NCBI RefSeq assembly: GCF_005155025.1
Contig: NZ_CP039731.1
Location: 1,488,001 to 1,552,000, forward strand
Reading direction: 5' to 3'
From: Aquitalea aquatilis
Lineage (GTDB): Bacteria > Pseudomonadota > Gammaproteobacteria > Burkholderiales > Chromobacteriaceae
Length of the DNA: 64,000 nucleotides
Part shown: positions 10,995 through 20,228 of the stretch, piece by piece
Layout: each line of letters opens with the position of its first letter
How positions within the stretch are numbered: position 1 is the first letter of the stretch
Made by a program: the position numbers and the translations under genes
Notes under the pieces: model-generated
Told to the model about the DNA's origin: nothing
Database searches by the model: none
The model's input: the letters and a program-made list of their open reading frames with translations, nothing else

Positions 10995-11498
10995 ATGGCG
11001 CTGCTGAACATTCTGCATTATCCGGATGCGCGTCTGCATACCGTGGCCACGCCGGTCGAGACTTTTGACGCTGCCCTGCAGACCCATATCGACAATATGT
11101 TTGACACCATGTACGAGGCCAAGGGCATCGGCCTGGCCGCGACCCAGGTGGACTACCACCAGCGGCTGGTGGTGATGGACATTTCCGAAGAACATAACGA
11201 GCGTCGCGTCTTCATCAATCCGGTCATTACCGAAAAAGAAGGCGAAACCGTGTACGAAGAGGGCTGCCTGTCGGTACCCGGCATCTACGACAAGGTGACC
11301 CGTGCCGAACGCGTCAAGGTGCGTGCCCAGGATGCCACCGGCAAGGTGTTCGAGCTGGAGGCCGACGGCTTGCTGGCCATCTGCATCCAGCACGAAATCG
11401 ACCATCTGGATGGCAAGGTATTCGTTGAATACCTGTCCGAGCTCAAGCAGGGCCGGATTCGCACCAAGATGAAAAAGCGCGAAAAGCAGAATATGTAA
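10995..11498 (+). CDS. def: Peptide deformylase
   Basis: Removes the N-formyl group from nascent proteins. It has 167 residues with all three metalloprotease motifs in order: [16 protein letters not shown] and QHEIDHLDG (metal ligands Cys and two His, catalytic Glu). The start at 10995 ([11 protein letters not shown]) matches the family, although an ATG exists 26 codons upstream. It is followed by fmt 87 nt downstream, the classic pairing of formylation with deformylation. Confidence 0.97.
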   Translation: MALLNILHYPDARLHTVATPVETFDAALQTHIDNMFDTMYEAKGIGLAATQVDYHQRLVVMDISEEHNERRVFINPVITEKEGETVYEEGCLSVPGIYDKVTRAERVKVRAQDATGKVFELEADGLLAICIQHEIDHLDGKVFVEYLSELKQGRIRTKMKKREKQNM

Positions 11499-11585
11499 GC
11501 CCGTGGCCGGTCGTGACAGCGGCCGGCCTGCTTATCCCACACCCGAGACACGGTCAGCCCTGTCTCTTGTTTTTTCAGGTTCACG

Positions 11586-12506
11586 ATGAAACTGATTTTT
11601 GCCGGTACGCCGGAATTCGCCGCCGCAGCGCTCAAAGCCCTGTTGGCTGCCGGGCATGAAATTGCCCTGGTGCTGACCCAGCCGGACCGCCCGGCGGGGC
11701 GTGGCATGAAACTCAAGCCCAGCCCGGTGAAGCAGGTCGCACTGGAACATGGCTTGCGGGTGGAGCAGCCGGTTTCCCTCAAGACGGCAGAAGCCCAGGC
11801 CATGCTGCAGGATATCGGCGCAGAGCTGATGGTGGTGGCCGCCTATGGCCTGCTGCTGCCCAAGGCGGTGCTGGACATCCCGCCGCGCGGCTGCCTCAAT
11901 ATCCACGCCTCACTGTTGCCGCGCTGGCGTGGTGCCGCGCCGATACAGCGCGCCATCCTGGCCGGCGACAGCGAAACCGGCATCACCATCATGCAGATGG
12001 ATGTGGGGCTGGATACCGGTGACATGCTGTCCATCCATCCGCTGGCCATTGCTGCCGATGACACCGCCGCCAGCCTGCACGACAAGCTGGCCGTATGTGG
12101 TGCCGAAGCCATTGTCAGCACGCTGGCGCAACTGGACAGCCTGCAGGCACAGCCGCAGCCGGAAGAGGGCGTGAACTACGCCCACAAGCTGACCAAGGCT
12201 GAGGCCGAGGTGGACTGGTCGCTGCCGGCCGACACCATTGCCCGTGCCATTCGGGCCTACAACCCGGCTCCGGGCGCGTTTACCAAGCTGGACGGCGAGC
12301 CGCTCAAACTGTGGTTTGCCCATGCCATTGTCGGCCAGGGCGAAGCCGGAGTCGTGCTGTGTGCCGATGCCGAGGGCGTGGTGGTGGGCAGTGGGGACGG
12401 GCTGGTGGTACTCAGCCAGTTGCAAGCAGCGGGTGGCAAGCGCCTGAGTGCGCGTGATTTTGCTGCCGGCCGTGCCGCGCTGGCGGGAACCCGTCTGGGC
12501 GGCTGA
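11586..12506 (+). CDS. fmt: Methionyl-tRNA formyltransferase
   Basis: Formylates initiator Met-tRNA using 10-formyltetrahydrofolate. The 306 residues are of normal length. The N-terminal catalytic domain carries NIHASLLPRWRGAAPIQRAI, the folate/formyl-transfer signature with catalytic Asn and His, and later MDVGLDTGDML. The C-terminal OB-like tRNA-binding domain begins near residue 205. It belongs to the def-fmt-htpX-rsmB row on the plus strand. Confidence 0.97.
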   Translation: MKLIFAGTPEFAAAALKALLAAGHEIALVLTQPDRPAGRGMKLKPSPVKQVALEHGLRVEQPVSLKTAEAQAMLQDIGAELMVVAAYGLLLPKAVLDIPPRGCLNIHASLLPRWRGAAPIQRAILAGDSETGITIMQMDVGLDTGDMLSIHPLAIAADDTAASLHDKLAVCGAEAIVSTLAQLDSLQAQPQPEEGVNYAHKLTKAEAEVDWSLPADTIARAIRAYNPAPGAFTKLDGEPLKLWFAHAIVGQGEAGVVLCADAEGVVVGSGDGLVVLSQLQAAGGKRLSARDFAAGRAALAGTRLGG

Positions 12507-12539
12507 GCGTCACAACAGGCCAGAGCAAAGGAGGCTAGC

Positions 12540-13391
12540 GTGAATAATCTGATCAAGACGGCCATGCTGATGGCCGCCTTCGTGGCCTTCCTCGGCATCA
12601 TCGGTGCCATGGTGGGCGGCAAGAGCGGCCTGTTGCTGGCCTTGCTGTTTGCTGGCGGGATGAATCTGTTTGCCTACTGGAATTCCGACCAGATGGTGTT
12701 GCGCATGTACAACGCGCAGGAAGTGGATGCCCGCACCGCTCCTGAATTTTACGGGATGGTGGCCGAGCTGGCGCAGCGTGCTGGCCTGCCCATGCCCCGG
12801 GTCTACGTCATCCATGAAGACCAGCCCAATGCCTTTGCCACCGGGCGCGACCCGGAACACGCCGCCGTGGCAGCTACCAGCGGCATCATGCGCATGCTGG
12901 ACTACCGCGAACTGCGTGGCGTGATGGCGCACGAACTGGCCCACGTGCGCCACCGTGACACGCTGATCTCCACCCTGTCGGCCACCATGGCCGGCGCGGT
13001 GTCGGCACTGGCCAGCTTCGCCATGTTCTTTGGCGGGCGGGACGAAAACGGCCGACCGGTCAATCCGCTGGCCGGCATCCTGGTGGCGCTGCTGGCCCCG
13101 CTGGCCGCCAGCGTCATCCAGATGGCCATTTCCCGGGCGCGCGAATTTGAAGCCGACCGTGGCGGTGCCGAGATTTCTGCTGATCCGCTGGCATTGGCTG
13201 CAGCGCTGCAGAAGATCGAGTACTACGCTCAAGGTATTGCCATGCCCACGGCGCAGGCGCACCCGGAAACCGCGCAGATGATGATCATCAACCCGCTCTC
13301 CGGTCTGAGCATGGGCGAGCTGTTCCGCACCCATCCGCATACCGAGGAGCGCATTGCCCGCTTGCATGCTATGGCGCGCGGCGTGGGCTGA
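12540..13391 (+). CDS. htpX: Membrane zinc metalloprotease HtpX
   Basis: Inner-membrane M48 protease that degrades misfolded membrane proteins. It has 283 residues. Two N-terminal membrane helices precede the zinc site AHELAH (H131, E132, H135), and a further pair of helices near residues 150-200 precedes the third-ligand segment [13 protein letters not shown]. It starts with GTG behind a full-strength AAAGGAGG at 12528-12535. It lies 33 nt after fmt. Confidence 0.97.
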   Translation: MNNLIKTAMLMAAFVAFLGIIGAMVGGKSGLLLALLFAGGMNLFAYWNSDQMVLRMYNAQEVDARTAPEFYGMVAELAQRAGLPMPRVYVIHEDQPNAFATGRDPEHAAVAATSGIMRMLDYRELRGVMAHELAHVRHRDTLISTLSATMAGAVSALASFAMFFGGRDENGRPVNPLAGILVALLAPLAASVIQMAISRAREFEADRGGAEISADPLALAAALQKIEYYAQGIAMPTAQAHPETAQMMIINPLSGLSMGELFRTHPHTEERIARLHAMARGVG

Positions 13392-13508
13392 ACGTATCAT
13401 GCGCCTCTAGCAAGGATCTGTTGCCGCCGGATCAAGCAAGACTGCTTGGTTTCCGGCGCGGGCAGAGACCCACGGGCCGGTGCCGCCAGATGCGAGCCGG
13501 CCGTTATC

Positions 13509-13535
13509 AACGGCGAGAACGCAGTCCTCGCCGTT
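13509..13535 (+). terminator. Terminator-like hairpin between htpX and rsmB
   Basis: AACGGCGAG (13509-13517) pairs with CTCGCCGTT (13527-13535). The tail is only moderately T-rich (TGCCATTTAAGGTTTTG), so termination may be partial, letting some transcription enter rsmB. Confidence 0.55.
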
Positions 13536-13554
13536 TGCCATTTAAGGTTTTGAC

Positions 13555-14808
13555 ATGCATCGCATACAGCAACTGGCCGCCGACGTGCTGGGCCAGGTGG
13601 AATCCGGCCATACCCTGACCGAGGCCCTGGCCCAAGCCCAGCGCCAGGGCAGTGAACTGACGCCGCAAGAGCGCGCCGCCTTGCAGGACATCTGCTACGG
13701 CAGCCTGCGCCAGCTGGCGCGTCTGCGCTTCTGGCTGCGGCGGCTGGTCCCCAAAGCCCTGCCGGAACCACAGCTGGAACGGGTGCTGCTGGTAGCGCTT
13801 TATCAGCTGGTGTATACCCGTGCCGCCGATTACGCCATCGTCAACGAGGCGGTCAAACTGTCCGAGCGCTTGGCGCGCGGCAAATTCAAAGCCCTGGTCA
13901 ACGGCGTGTTGCGCAATTTCCTGCGTCAGCGCGAAGAAATGCTGCGCCTGGCGGACAAGGATCTGGAAGCAGCCACCAATCATCCGCGCTGGTGGATCAA
14001 GGCTGTGCAGCAGGCTTATCCGCAGCAATGGTCTTCGGTGCTGGAGTGGAATAACAGCCATCCGCCGATGACGCTGCGTGTCAATGCGCGCAAGAGTACG
14101 GTGGCCGGCTACCTGGCGCAGCTGGAAGCTTTGGGCATGGCCGCAAGCGCGTTGGATGATATCTGCGGCATCCAGCTGGAAAAGCCGGTCAATGTGCGTG
14201 AACTGCCGGGTTTTGCCGAAGGCGTGGTCTCGGTACAGGACTGGGGCGCGCAGCAGGCTGCCGTGCTGCTCGACTTGCAGCCCGGACAGCGGGTACTGGA
14301 TGCCTGTGCCGCTCCCGGCGGCAAAACCTGCCATATGCTGGAGCTGGCCGATCTGCAACTGACTGCGCTGGACATCGATGCCCAGCGACTGGAGCGGGTG
14401 GCCGACAATCTGCAGCGCTGCGGGCTGAGTGCCAGCCTGCAGGCCGCGGATGCCGGCCGCAGCGCCGACTGGTGGGATGGCCAGCCGTTTGACCGCATTC
14501 TGGCCGACGTGCCCTGCTCGGCATCTGGGGTGGTGCGCCGTCATCCGGACATCAAGTGGCTGCGTCGCCCCGGCGATTTTGCCGCGCTGGCGCGCCAGCA
14601 GGCAGTGATGGTTGACACGCTATGGGGGCTACTCGCCTCCGGGGGCAAAATGCTTTACGCTACGTGCTCGATTTTTCCGGAAGAAAATCAGCAGCAGCTG
14701 GCCGCATTCCTGGCGCGTCATTCCGATGCCGAATGCCTGAATCAGCAACAACTGTTGCCCTGTGAGCGTCATGACGGTTTCTATTACGCGCTGCTTGCGA
14801 AACATTAG
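13555..14808 (+). CDS. rsmB: 16S rRNA (cytosine-967-C5)-methyltransferase
   Basis: Methylates C967 of 16S rRNA with S-adenosylmethionine. It has 417 residues: an N-terminal NusB-like RNA-binding domain (about residues 1-130), then a Rossmann methyltransferase with the SAM motif DACAAPGGKTCHMLEL. The two catalytic cysteines are in DVPCSASGVVRRHPD (C321) and YATCSIFPEEN (C371). The 3' end overlaps the start of the DUF4390 gene by 38 nt, so the two are translationally linked. Confidence 0.97.
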   Translation: MHRIQQLAADVLGQVESGHTLTEALAQAQRQGSELTPQERAALQDICYGSLRQLARLRFWLRRLVPKALPEPQLERVLLVALYQLVYTRAADYAIVNEAVKLSERLARGKFKALVNGVLRNFLRQREEMLRLADKDLEAATNHPRWWIKAVQQAYPQQWSSVLEWNNSHPPMTLRVNARKSTVAGYLAQLEALGMAASALDDICGIQLEKPVNVRELPGFAEGVVSVQDWGAQQAAVLLDLQPGQRVLDACAAPGGKTCHMLELADLQLTALDIDAQRLERVADNLQRCGLSASLQAADAGRSADWWDGQPFDRILADVPCSASGVVRRHPDIKWLRRPGDFAALARQQAVMVDTLWGLLASGGKMLYATCSIFPEENQQQLAAFLARHSDAECLNQQQLLPCERHDGFYYALLAKH

Positions 14809-15367
14809 CCTGGTGTTATGGCTACTGGTCTGTGCCGTCAACACGGCGCAGGCCGATGGCATTCTTGCGCGCCGCGCCGATGCCGAGCTGACCCAGGATG
14901 GCCAGCTGTCGCTCAGTACCCGCTTTCAGACCAAACTGTCCAGTGGCCTGAGCGATGCCCTGGGGCAGGGCGTGGTCCTGACTTTCCGGCTGGAATTCGA
15001 ACTCACCCGGCCGCGCAGTACCGCTTACTATCTCAACCTGAAAGAATGGTTCGAGCCGCATGCCAGCCTGGCTTTCAAGCTGTCCTACCAGCCACTGACC
15101 AGTCGTTACCGCATTACCATCGGCAGTTTTTCCAATTATTACCGCACCCTGGCTGAAGCCATGGGCGCGCTCGGCTCGATTCAGGACTGGCGCGTCTTGC
15201 AAAGCGGTGCGCTCGATCCGCGCAGCGCCGGCAGTGTCGCTGGCCGGGTGCGGCTGGTGCTGGACATCAGTGAGCTGCCCAAGCCATTCCAGATCAATGC
15301 CCTGGGCTCGGGGGAGTGGAGTCTGTCTTCCAACTGGACGGCCATCAGCATGAAAGATGGCAGCTGA
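14771..15367 (+). CDS. DUF4390 exported protein
   Basis: 198 residues. An N-terminal signal/anchor (LRNISLVLWLLVCAVNTAQA) is followed by a beta-rich domain with RFQTKLSSGLSDALGQGVVL and FKLSYQPLTSRYRI, characteristic of DUF4390. The function is unknown, but the gene is regularly found between rsmB and ntrY in betaproteobacteria. A GTG at 14762 is an alternative start. The stop shares one base with the ntrY start (TGATG), so expression is probably coupled to the sensor kinase. Confidence 0.88.
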   Translation: MTVSITRCLRNISLVLWLLVCAVNTAQADGILARRADAELTQDGQLSLSTRFQTKLSSGLSDALGQGVVLTFRLEFELTRPRSTAYYLNLKEWFEPHASLAFKLSYQPLTSRYRITIGSFSNYYRTLAEAMGALGSIQDWRVLQSGALDPRSAGSVAGRVRLVLDISELPKPFQINALGSGEWSLSSNWTAISMKDGS

Positions 15368-17472
15368 TGCGTTACGCAGCCATTGCTCTGGCAACGTTCG
15401 GCGCCATCATGCTTTACCTGCTGGCGGTAGCCACCGGCAATGCCTCCAAGCTGGCCGAGTACTACTGGTGGGTGTTTGGCCTGAACAGCCTGTTGCTGCT
15501 CGGCCTGCTCGGCGTGGTGGGCCGCCAGCTGCTGCGCCTGCGCCAGCGGGTCAAGGGCCGCGTGTTCGGGGCCAAGCTGACCCAGCGCCTGGTGATGATG
15601 TTTGCCGTGGTGGCGCTGGTGCCGGGCTTGCTGGTGTTTACCATCTCGGCCCAATTCCTGACGCGCAGCATTGAAAGCTGGTTCGATGTCCGGGTGGAGT
15701 CGGCGCTGGACCGTGGCCTGGAGCTGGGCAAGGGCGCACTCAACTATGTGCTGGAAGACGTCGCCCGCAAAAGCCGCGTGGTGCTGGATGATATCGACGG
15801 CCTGCCTGGCAGCATGTTGCCTTCGCGGCTGGAACGGCTGCGCGAACAGCTGGGCTTGCGCGAGCTGGCCATTTTCAACAAGTCGGGGCAGCTGCTGAAT
15901 TTTGCCAGCAATAATACCCACCAGCTGCCGCAGCAGCCCGCCCGCGATACCTTGCGTGGCCTCAAGCTGCGCCAGGGCAGCAAGAGCATCGAAAATGAGA
16001 CGGGTGGCCTGACGCTCAAGGTGCTGCTGCCGTATCGCACGCTGGACGGCGACTGGCGCGTGTTGCAGGTGGTGCAGACCGCACCGCAGACCATTGCCCA
16101 TGATGCCGAGCAGATTGAAACTGCCCGCGCCGAATACCACCAGTTGCTGCTGTCGCGCGATGGCCTGAAAACCTTCTACATGCTGACCCTGGCGCTGGCC
16201 TGCCTGCTGGCGCTGACTTCGGCCCTGGCTTTTGCCTTGTTCCTGTCCGAGCGACTGTCCGCACCGCTGTCCGAACTGGCCGCAGGCACCCGTGCCGTGG
16301 CCCAGGGTGACTTTTCCAAGCGTCACCCGGTCTATCGCCGCGACGAACTGGGCATGCTCACCACCCTGTTCAACCGCATGACCCAGCAGCTGGAAGAGGC
16401 ACGCCAGACCGCCAACCAGAACCAGCGGGCACTGGAGAGCGGCAAGCTTTATCTCGAAAGCATACTGGCCAATCTGTCCGCCGGTGTCATTGCACTGGAC
16501 GAAGGCTGGCAGCTGCGTGCCGCCAATACCAGTGCCGGCCGCATCCTGGGGGTGGACTTTGCCGAGCTGGTCGCCTATCCGGTCAAGCAGTGGTCAACGC
16601 TGGTCCCCGCACTGATTCCGCTGGTGGATACCATGCTGCAGCACGGCGAGAACAAGCTGGAAGAAGAATGGCAAACCCAGCTGGATTATGTCACCGGTCA
16701 GGGTGCGCGCAGCTTGCTGGTGCGCGGTGCCCGCTTGCCGGAACGCTCCGGAAGCGGTTATGTTGTGGTGTTCGATGATATAACCGAGCTGGGACGGGCG
16801 CAGCGCGATGCGGCCTGGGGCGAGGTGGCCAAGCGGCTGGCGCATGAAATCCGCAATCCGCTCACCCCTATCCAGTTGTCGGCCGAGCGTTTGGCGATGA
16901 AGTTGACCGCCAAACTGGAGGCGGCAGATGCCGACATGCTCAAACGCTCTACCGACACCATCATCAAGCAGGTGGCGGCGCTGAAGAATATGGTGGATGC
17001 GTTTCGCGATTATGCGCGCGCACCACGCATCAAACTCAGTGAACTTGATCTCAATCAGGTAGTACGGGAGGTTGCCACGCTGTACGAATCCAATCCGGCT
17101 GTTAAGATTGAACTGGAAGACAGGCCGCTGATGATCATGGGGGATGCCGCACTGCTGCGGCAGGTATTGCACAACCTGATGCAGAACGCACAGGATGCGG
17201 TCCTTGACGTTGACATCCCGATGATTCACATTAGCAGCCGACAAGAAGGAAGAAACGCGACCGTCTGCGTGCAGGACAATGGTTCGGGCTTTCCTGCCGA
17301 GCTCCTGCCACGCGCGTTCGAGCCCTATGTGACCAGCAAGCCCAAGGGAACGGGGCTGGGACTGGCGGTGGTGAAGAAAATAGCGGAGGAACACCATGGC
17401 CAGGTCATATTGGGGAATGGCGAGCAGCAAGGCGCGCGAATTCTTCTCACCCTGCCATTGCTGGAGGCCTAA
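15367..17472 (+). CDS. ntrY: Sensor histidine kinase NtrY
   Basis: Membrane sensor of the NtrYX two-component system, linked in other proteobacteria to nitrogen, redox and envelope responses. It has 701 residues. The N-terminus has three membrane helices, a periplasmic region of about 170 residues and a fourth helix near residue 275. HAMP (LSERLSAPLSELAAGTRAVA) and PAS regions follow. The HisKA dimerisation helix has H493 in RLAHEIRNPLTPIQLSAERL. The ATPase domain has NAQDAV, DNGSGFP and GTGLGLAVVKKIAEEH. The start at 15367 overlaps the upstream stop, and its stop overlaps the ntrX start by 1 nt. Confidence 0.95.
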   Translation: MRYAAIALATFGAIMLYLLAVATGNASKLAEYYWWVFGLNSLLLLGLLGVVGRQLLRLRQRVKGRVFGAKLTQRLVMMFAVVALVPGLLVFTISAQFLTRSIESWFDVRVESALDRGLELGKGALNYVLEDVARKSRVVLDDIDGLPGSMLPSRLERLREQLGLRELAIFNKSGQLLNFASNNTHQLPQQPARDTLRGLKLRQGSKSIENETGGLTLKVLLPYRTLDGDWRVLQVVQTAPQTIAHDAEQIETARAEYHQLLLSRDGLKTFYMLTLALACLLALTSALAFALFLSERLSAPLSELAAGTRAVAQGDFSKRHPVYRRDELGMLTTLFNRMTQQLEEARQTANQNQRALESGKLYLESILANLSAGVIALDEGWQLRAANTSAGRILGVDFAELVAYPVKQWSTLVPALIPLVDTMLQHGENKLEEEWQTQLDYVTGQGARSLLVRGARLPERSGSGYVVVFDDITELGRAQRDAAWGEVAKRLAHEIRNPLTPIQLSAERLAMKLTAKLEAADADMLKRSTDTIIKQVAALKNMVDAFRDYARAPRIKLSELDLNQVVREVATLYESNPAVKIELEDRPLMIMGDAALLRQVLHNLMQNAQDAVLDVDIPMIHISSRQEGRNATVCVQDNGSGFPAELLPRAFEPYVTSKPKGTGLGLAVVKKIAEEHHGQVILGNGEQQGARILLTLPLLEA

Positions 17473-18740
17473 TGCGTAGCAGCGATATATTGATTGTTGA
17501 TGACGAGATCGGAATACGTGAACTGCTCTCGGAGATCCTGCAGGATGAGGGATACACGGTTGCCCTGGCGGAAAACGCCGAGGTAGCCAGACAGCTGCGC
17601 AACCAGACGCGTCCCGCGCTGGTGCTGCTGGACATCTGGATGCCAGACTGCGACGGGGTTACCCTGCTCAAGGAATGGGCCAAGTCCGGCCAGCTCAACA
17701 TGCCGGTAGTCATGATGTCTGGCCATGCCAGCATCGATACCGCAGTGGAGGCGACCCGCATCGGCGCCTTCGATTTCCTGGAAAAGCCGATTGCCCTGCA
17801 AAAGCTGCTCACCACGGTGCAGCGCGCGCTGAAGTATGGCGATATGCAGGCCAATACCTCCTTGAATCTGGACAAGCTGGGACGCAGCGAACCGATTCAG
17901 GAACTGAAACGCCAGCTGGAACGGGTGGCCAAGGTCAAATCACCGGTGTTGCTGACTGGCGAACCAGGGTCCGGTTTCGAACTGGTGGCACGTTTTTTCC
18001 ATCAGGGCAATACGCCCTGGGTGACGCCGGCCAAGCCGGAACAACTGGCGGATGCGCCGCTGGAATTGCTGCAGAAAGCCAATAACGGTGTGTTGTTCCT
18101 GCCAGAAATCGGCCAGTACAACCGTCGTGTGCAACAAGGTTTGCTGTTCCTGCTGTCCAAGCTGGACCGCTTCAATGTGCGCCTGCTGTGCTCCTGCAGC
18201 CGGCCGCTGCAGGAATTGCTGGTTGATCCGGAGTGCGATAATCGCCTGCTCACGGCATTGTCGAGCGTGATTGTGCCGATTCCGCCGCTGCGCGAGCATG
18301 CAGAGGACATCATCTTCATCGCCGAGCAGATCCTGATCGAGCTGGTGGAGTCGCGGCAGGTTCCCAACAAGAAGCTGACCACGGCAGCGCTGAATGCGCT
18401 GCGCCAGTATGACTGGCCGGGTAATCTGGAGCAGCTGCGCAGCATCATCAAGAGCCTGGCGCTGACCTCGGAATCCGATGATGTCGACGCACCGGAAGTC
18501 AACAAGGTGCTGGCGCAGTTCCGCCATGAAAAGCCGGTGGAAGAGTCGGGTTTCGATTTCAACATGCCGCTACGCGAATTGCGCGAGCAGCTGGAGCGGC
18601 GTTACTTCGAGTACCACATCTCGCTGGAAAACGGCAATATGAGCCGTGTGGCACAGAAAGTGGGGCTGGAACGGACCCACTTGTACCGCAAGCTCAAGCA
18701 GCTGGGTATCAAGTTTGCCCGCAAGGTGGTAGAAGAGTAA
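17472..18740 (+). CDS. ntrX: Response regulator NtrX with a degenerate AAA+ domain
   Basis: 422 residues: receiver domain (phospho-acceptor D54 in LVLLDIWMPD), central AAA+ region and C-terminal Fis-type helix-turn-helix (GNMSRVAQKVGLERTHLYRK). The centre is visibly decayed compared with NtrC-type activators. Walker A reads GEPGSGFEL, with F169 where the catalytic Lys should be. Walker B reads GVLFLPEIG, with P211 in place of Asp. The roughly 22 residues that would hold the GAFTGA sigma-54 loop are absent, and no arginine-finger segment is recognisable. It should therefore bind DNA and be phosphorylated but not hydrolyse ATP or activate sigma-54. It is translationally coupled to ntrY. Confidence 0.93.
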   Translation: MRSSDILIVDDEIGIRELLSEILQDEGYTVALAENAEVARQLRNQTRPALVLLDIWMPDCDGVTLLKEWAKSGQLNMPVVMMSGHASIDTAVEATRIGAFDFLEKPIALQKLLTTVQRALKYGDMQANTSLNLDKLGRSEPIQELKRQLERVAKVKSPVLLTGEPGSGFELVARFFHQGNTPWVTPAKPEQLADAPLELLQKANNGVLFLPEIGQYNRRVQQGLLFLLSKLDRFNVRLLCSCSRPLQELLVDPECDNRLLTALSSVIVPIPPLREHAEDIIFIAEQILIELVESRQVPNKKLTTAALNALRQYDWPGNLEQLRSIIKSLALTSESDDVDAPEVNKVLAQFRHEKPVEESGFDFNMPLRELREQLERRYFEYHISLENGNMSRVAQKVGLERTHLYRKLKQLGIKFARKVVEE

Positions 18741-18770
18741 GCCCTGTCTGTAGCCTGTCTGTAGCCTGAT

Positions 18771-18800
18771 AAAACGCCGGCCTTGTGCTGGCGTTTTGTT
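18771..18800 (+). terminator. Intrinsic terminator of the ntrYX operon
   Basis: Stem AAAACGCC / GGCGTTTT around a GGCCTTGTGCT loop region, ending in TTTTGTTTTG. It closes the long plus-strand row that begins at def. Just upstream, the 11-mer CTGTCTGTAGC is repeated in tandem. Confidence 0.85.
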
Positions 18801-18862
18801 TTGCCGGCTAGCTAGTCTGCACTATGGCGCAGTCCCCCTGATTTCCACTAAGCTTGCACTCC

Positions 18863-19618
18863 ATGACAGATCTGAATGATGCAGCCCTGCTGCGCTATAG
18901 CCGACACATCCTGTTGCCGGAAATCGATATCGAAGGCCAGCAGCGGCTGGCTGCGTCCCGTGTGCTGGTGATCGGTGCTGGTGGGCTGGGTTCGCCGGTG
19001 GCGCTGTATCTGGCCAGTGCGGGTGTCGGTCAGATCACGCTGGCCGATGATGATCAGGTGGAGTTGAGCAATCTGCAGCGCCAGGTGGTACATGATATGG
19101 CGGCGCTGGGGGTGAACAAGGCAGAGTCCGCTCGTGCCCGCATGCTGGGGCTGAACCCGGATATTCAGGTGCGTGCGCTGGCCGAGCGCTTAAGCGCAGA
19201 CCGTCTGCTGGAAGAAGCGCGACAGCACGATCTGTTGCTGGACTGTTCCGACAATTTCGCCACGCGCCATGCGGTTAACCGTGCCAGTGTGGCGGCCGGT
19301 GTGCCCTTGGTCTCGGGAGCTGCGGTACGCTTTGCCGGCCAACTGGCGGTGTTCGACCCGCGCGTGGCGGGCTCGCCCTGTTATCACTGTCTGTTTGCCG
19401 AGGAGGGCGAGGCGTCGGATGGCCCTTGTGCCACCTTCGGCGTGCTGTCCCCGCTGGTGGGGGTGATTGGCAGCATGCAGGCGGTGGAGGCGGTCAAGTT
19501 GCTGGCCGGGCGACAAGCGGTGCTGGGGCGACTGACTCTGTACGATGCGCTGAGCGGGGAGTTCCGCCAGATGAAATTTGGCCGCGATCCGGCCTGTCCG
19601 GTGTGTGCGGGCGGCTGA
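18863..19618 (+). CDS. moeB: HesA/MoeB/ThiF-family sulfur-carrier adenylyltransferase
   Basis: An E1-like enzyme that adenylates the C-terminal Gly of a small sulfur carrier (MoaD or ThiS). It has 251 residues. The nucleotide-binding loop is VLVIGAGGLGSPVALYLASA. DDDQVELSNLQRQ follows. Two zinc-binding CxxC pairs, CYHC and CPVC, flank the C-terminal half, and the catalytic-Cys region is GPCATFGVLSP. No rhodanese domain is present. MoeB and ThiF cannot be separated by sequence alone. The ATG at 18863 is preferred to an upstream TTG. It stands alone between two terminators. Confidence 0.88.
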   Translation: MTDLNDAALLRYSRHILLPEIDIEGQQRLAASRVLVIGAGGLGSPVALYLASAGVGQITLADDDQVELSNLQRQVVHDMAALGVNKAESARARMLGLNPDIQVRALAERLSADRLLEEARQHDLLLDCSDNFATRHAVNRASVAAGVPLVSGAAVRFAGQLAVFDPRVAGSPCYHCLFAEEGEASDGPCATFGVLSPLVGVIGSMQAVEAVKLLAGRQAVLGRLTLYDALSGEFRQMKFGRDPACPVCAGG

Positions 19619-19642
19619 TGTGTATACGGTCATTGCCATGCA

Positions 19643-19666
19643 AAAGCCCCGCTTTGGCGGGGCTTT
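19643..19666. terminator. Bidirectional intrinsic terminator between moeB and the thioredoxin-like gene
   Basis: Stem AAAGCCCCG / CGGGGCTTT. It lies between two convergent genes with T-rich sequence on one side and A-rich sequence on the other, so it can serve both. Confidence 0.85.
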
Positions 19667-19679
19667 GTGCTGATGGGGA

Positions 19680-20171
19680 TTACGCACCCAGTTGCTGGTT
19701 CAGTATCTGGTGTACTTCCTTGAAATCCATCACCCCGACATAGCGCTTGAGAATATTGCCCTGCTTGTCGATCAGGAAGGTGGTCGGTGCCAGCTGGATA
19801 TCGCCGAAAGCCTTGGCAATGCTGCCCTGACCATCGAGAGCGACAAAGAAGGGCAGCTGGTTCTGTTGCACGAAAGCCTGTACGTAATTGGGCGGATCAT
19901 AGCTCATGGCGACGGCCATGATTTGTAAGCCCTTGCTGCCATACTGCTGGTGCAGCTTCTTGATTTCCGGCATTTCTTCCACGCAGCCGGAACAGCTGGT
20001 AGCCCAGAAATTGACCAGTACCACCTTGCCCTTGAGTGAGGCGGTGTCCGCTTGCTGGCCGTTCAGCGAGGTATAGCTGACCTGCGGTGCCGCATTGCGG
20101 TCGAACAGCAGGGTATAGGCCACCAGGCCGATGACGGCGACAGCCAGTAGTGCGATCAGAACCTTCTTCAT
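19680..20171 (-). CDS. TlpA/ResA-type thioredoxin-like protein
   Basis: 163 residues. An N-terminal membrane anchor/signal (VLIALLAVAVIGLVAYTLLF) tethers a periplasmic thioredoxin fold. The redox site is CSGC in NFWATSCSGCVEEMPEIKK, and the cis-Pro region is LAPTTFLIDKQG. Such proteins reduce periplasmic disulfides, for example during cytochrome c assembly. No cytochrome biogenesis gene is adjacent, so the partner is unknown. The CSGC dipeptide is unusual compared with CEPC or CGPC. Confidence 0.88.
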   Translation of the reverse strand: MKKVLIALLAVAVIGLVAYTLLFDRNAAPQVSYTSLNGQQADTASLKGKVVLVNFWATSCSGCVEEMPEIKKLHQQYGSKGLQIMAVAMSYDPPNYVQAFVQQNQLPFFVALDGQGSIAKAFGDIQLAPTTFLIDKQGNILKRYVGVMDFKEVHQILNQQLGA

Positions 20172-20200
20172 GCTTGCTACATCCGGAAAGGGGATAAACA

Positions 20201-20221
20201 GCAGCCCCGTCTGGCGGGGCT
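20201..20221 (-). terminator. Hairpin after fadM
   Basis: CAGCCCCG / CGGGGCTG stem, 8 nt downstream of the fadM stop on the minus strand. The tail is weak in T (TTTATCCCC), so efficiency is uncertain, and the next minus-strand gene lies close by. Confidence 0.55.
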
Positions 20222-20228
20222 GTCGGGC

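Noticed and set aside
17935-18560. Frameshift as the cause of the odd NtrX centre
   Set aside because: The reading frame is continuous, flanking AAA+ secondary features remain aligned, and no other frame supplies the missing GAFTGA segment, so it looks like true divergence.
18743-18768. Tandem CTGTCTGTAGC repeat as an attachment site
   Set aside because: It is only two short copies before a terminator, with no integrase or mobile gene nearby.
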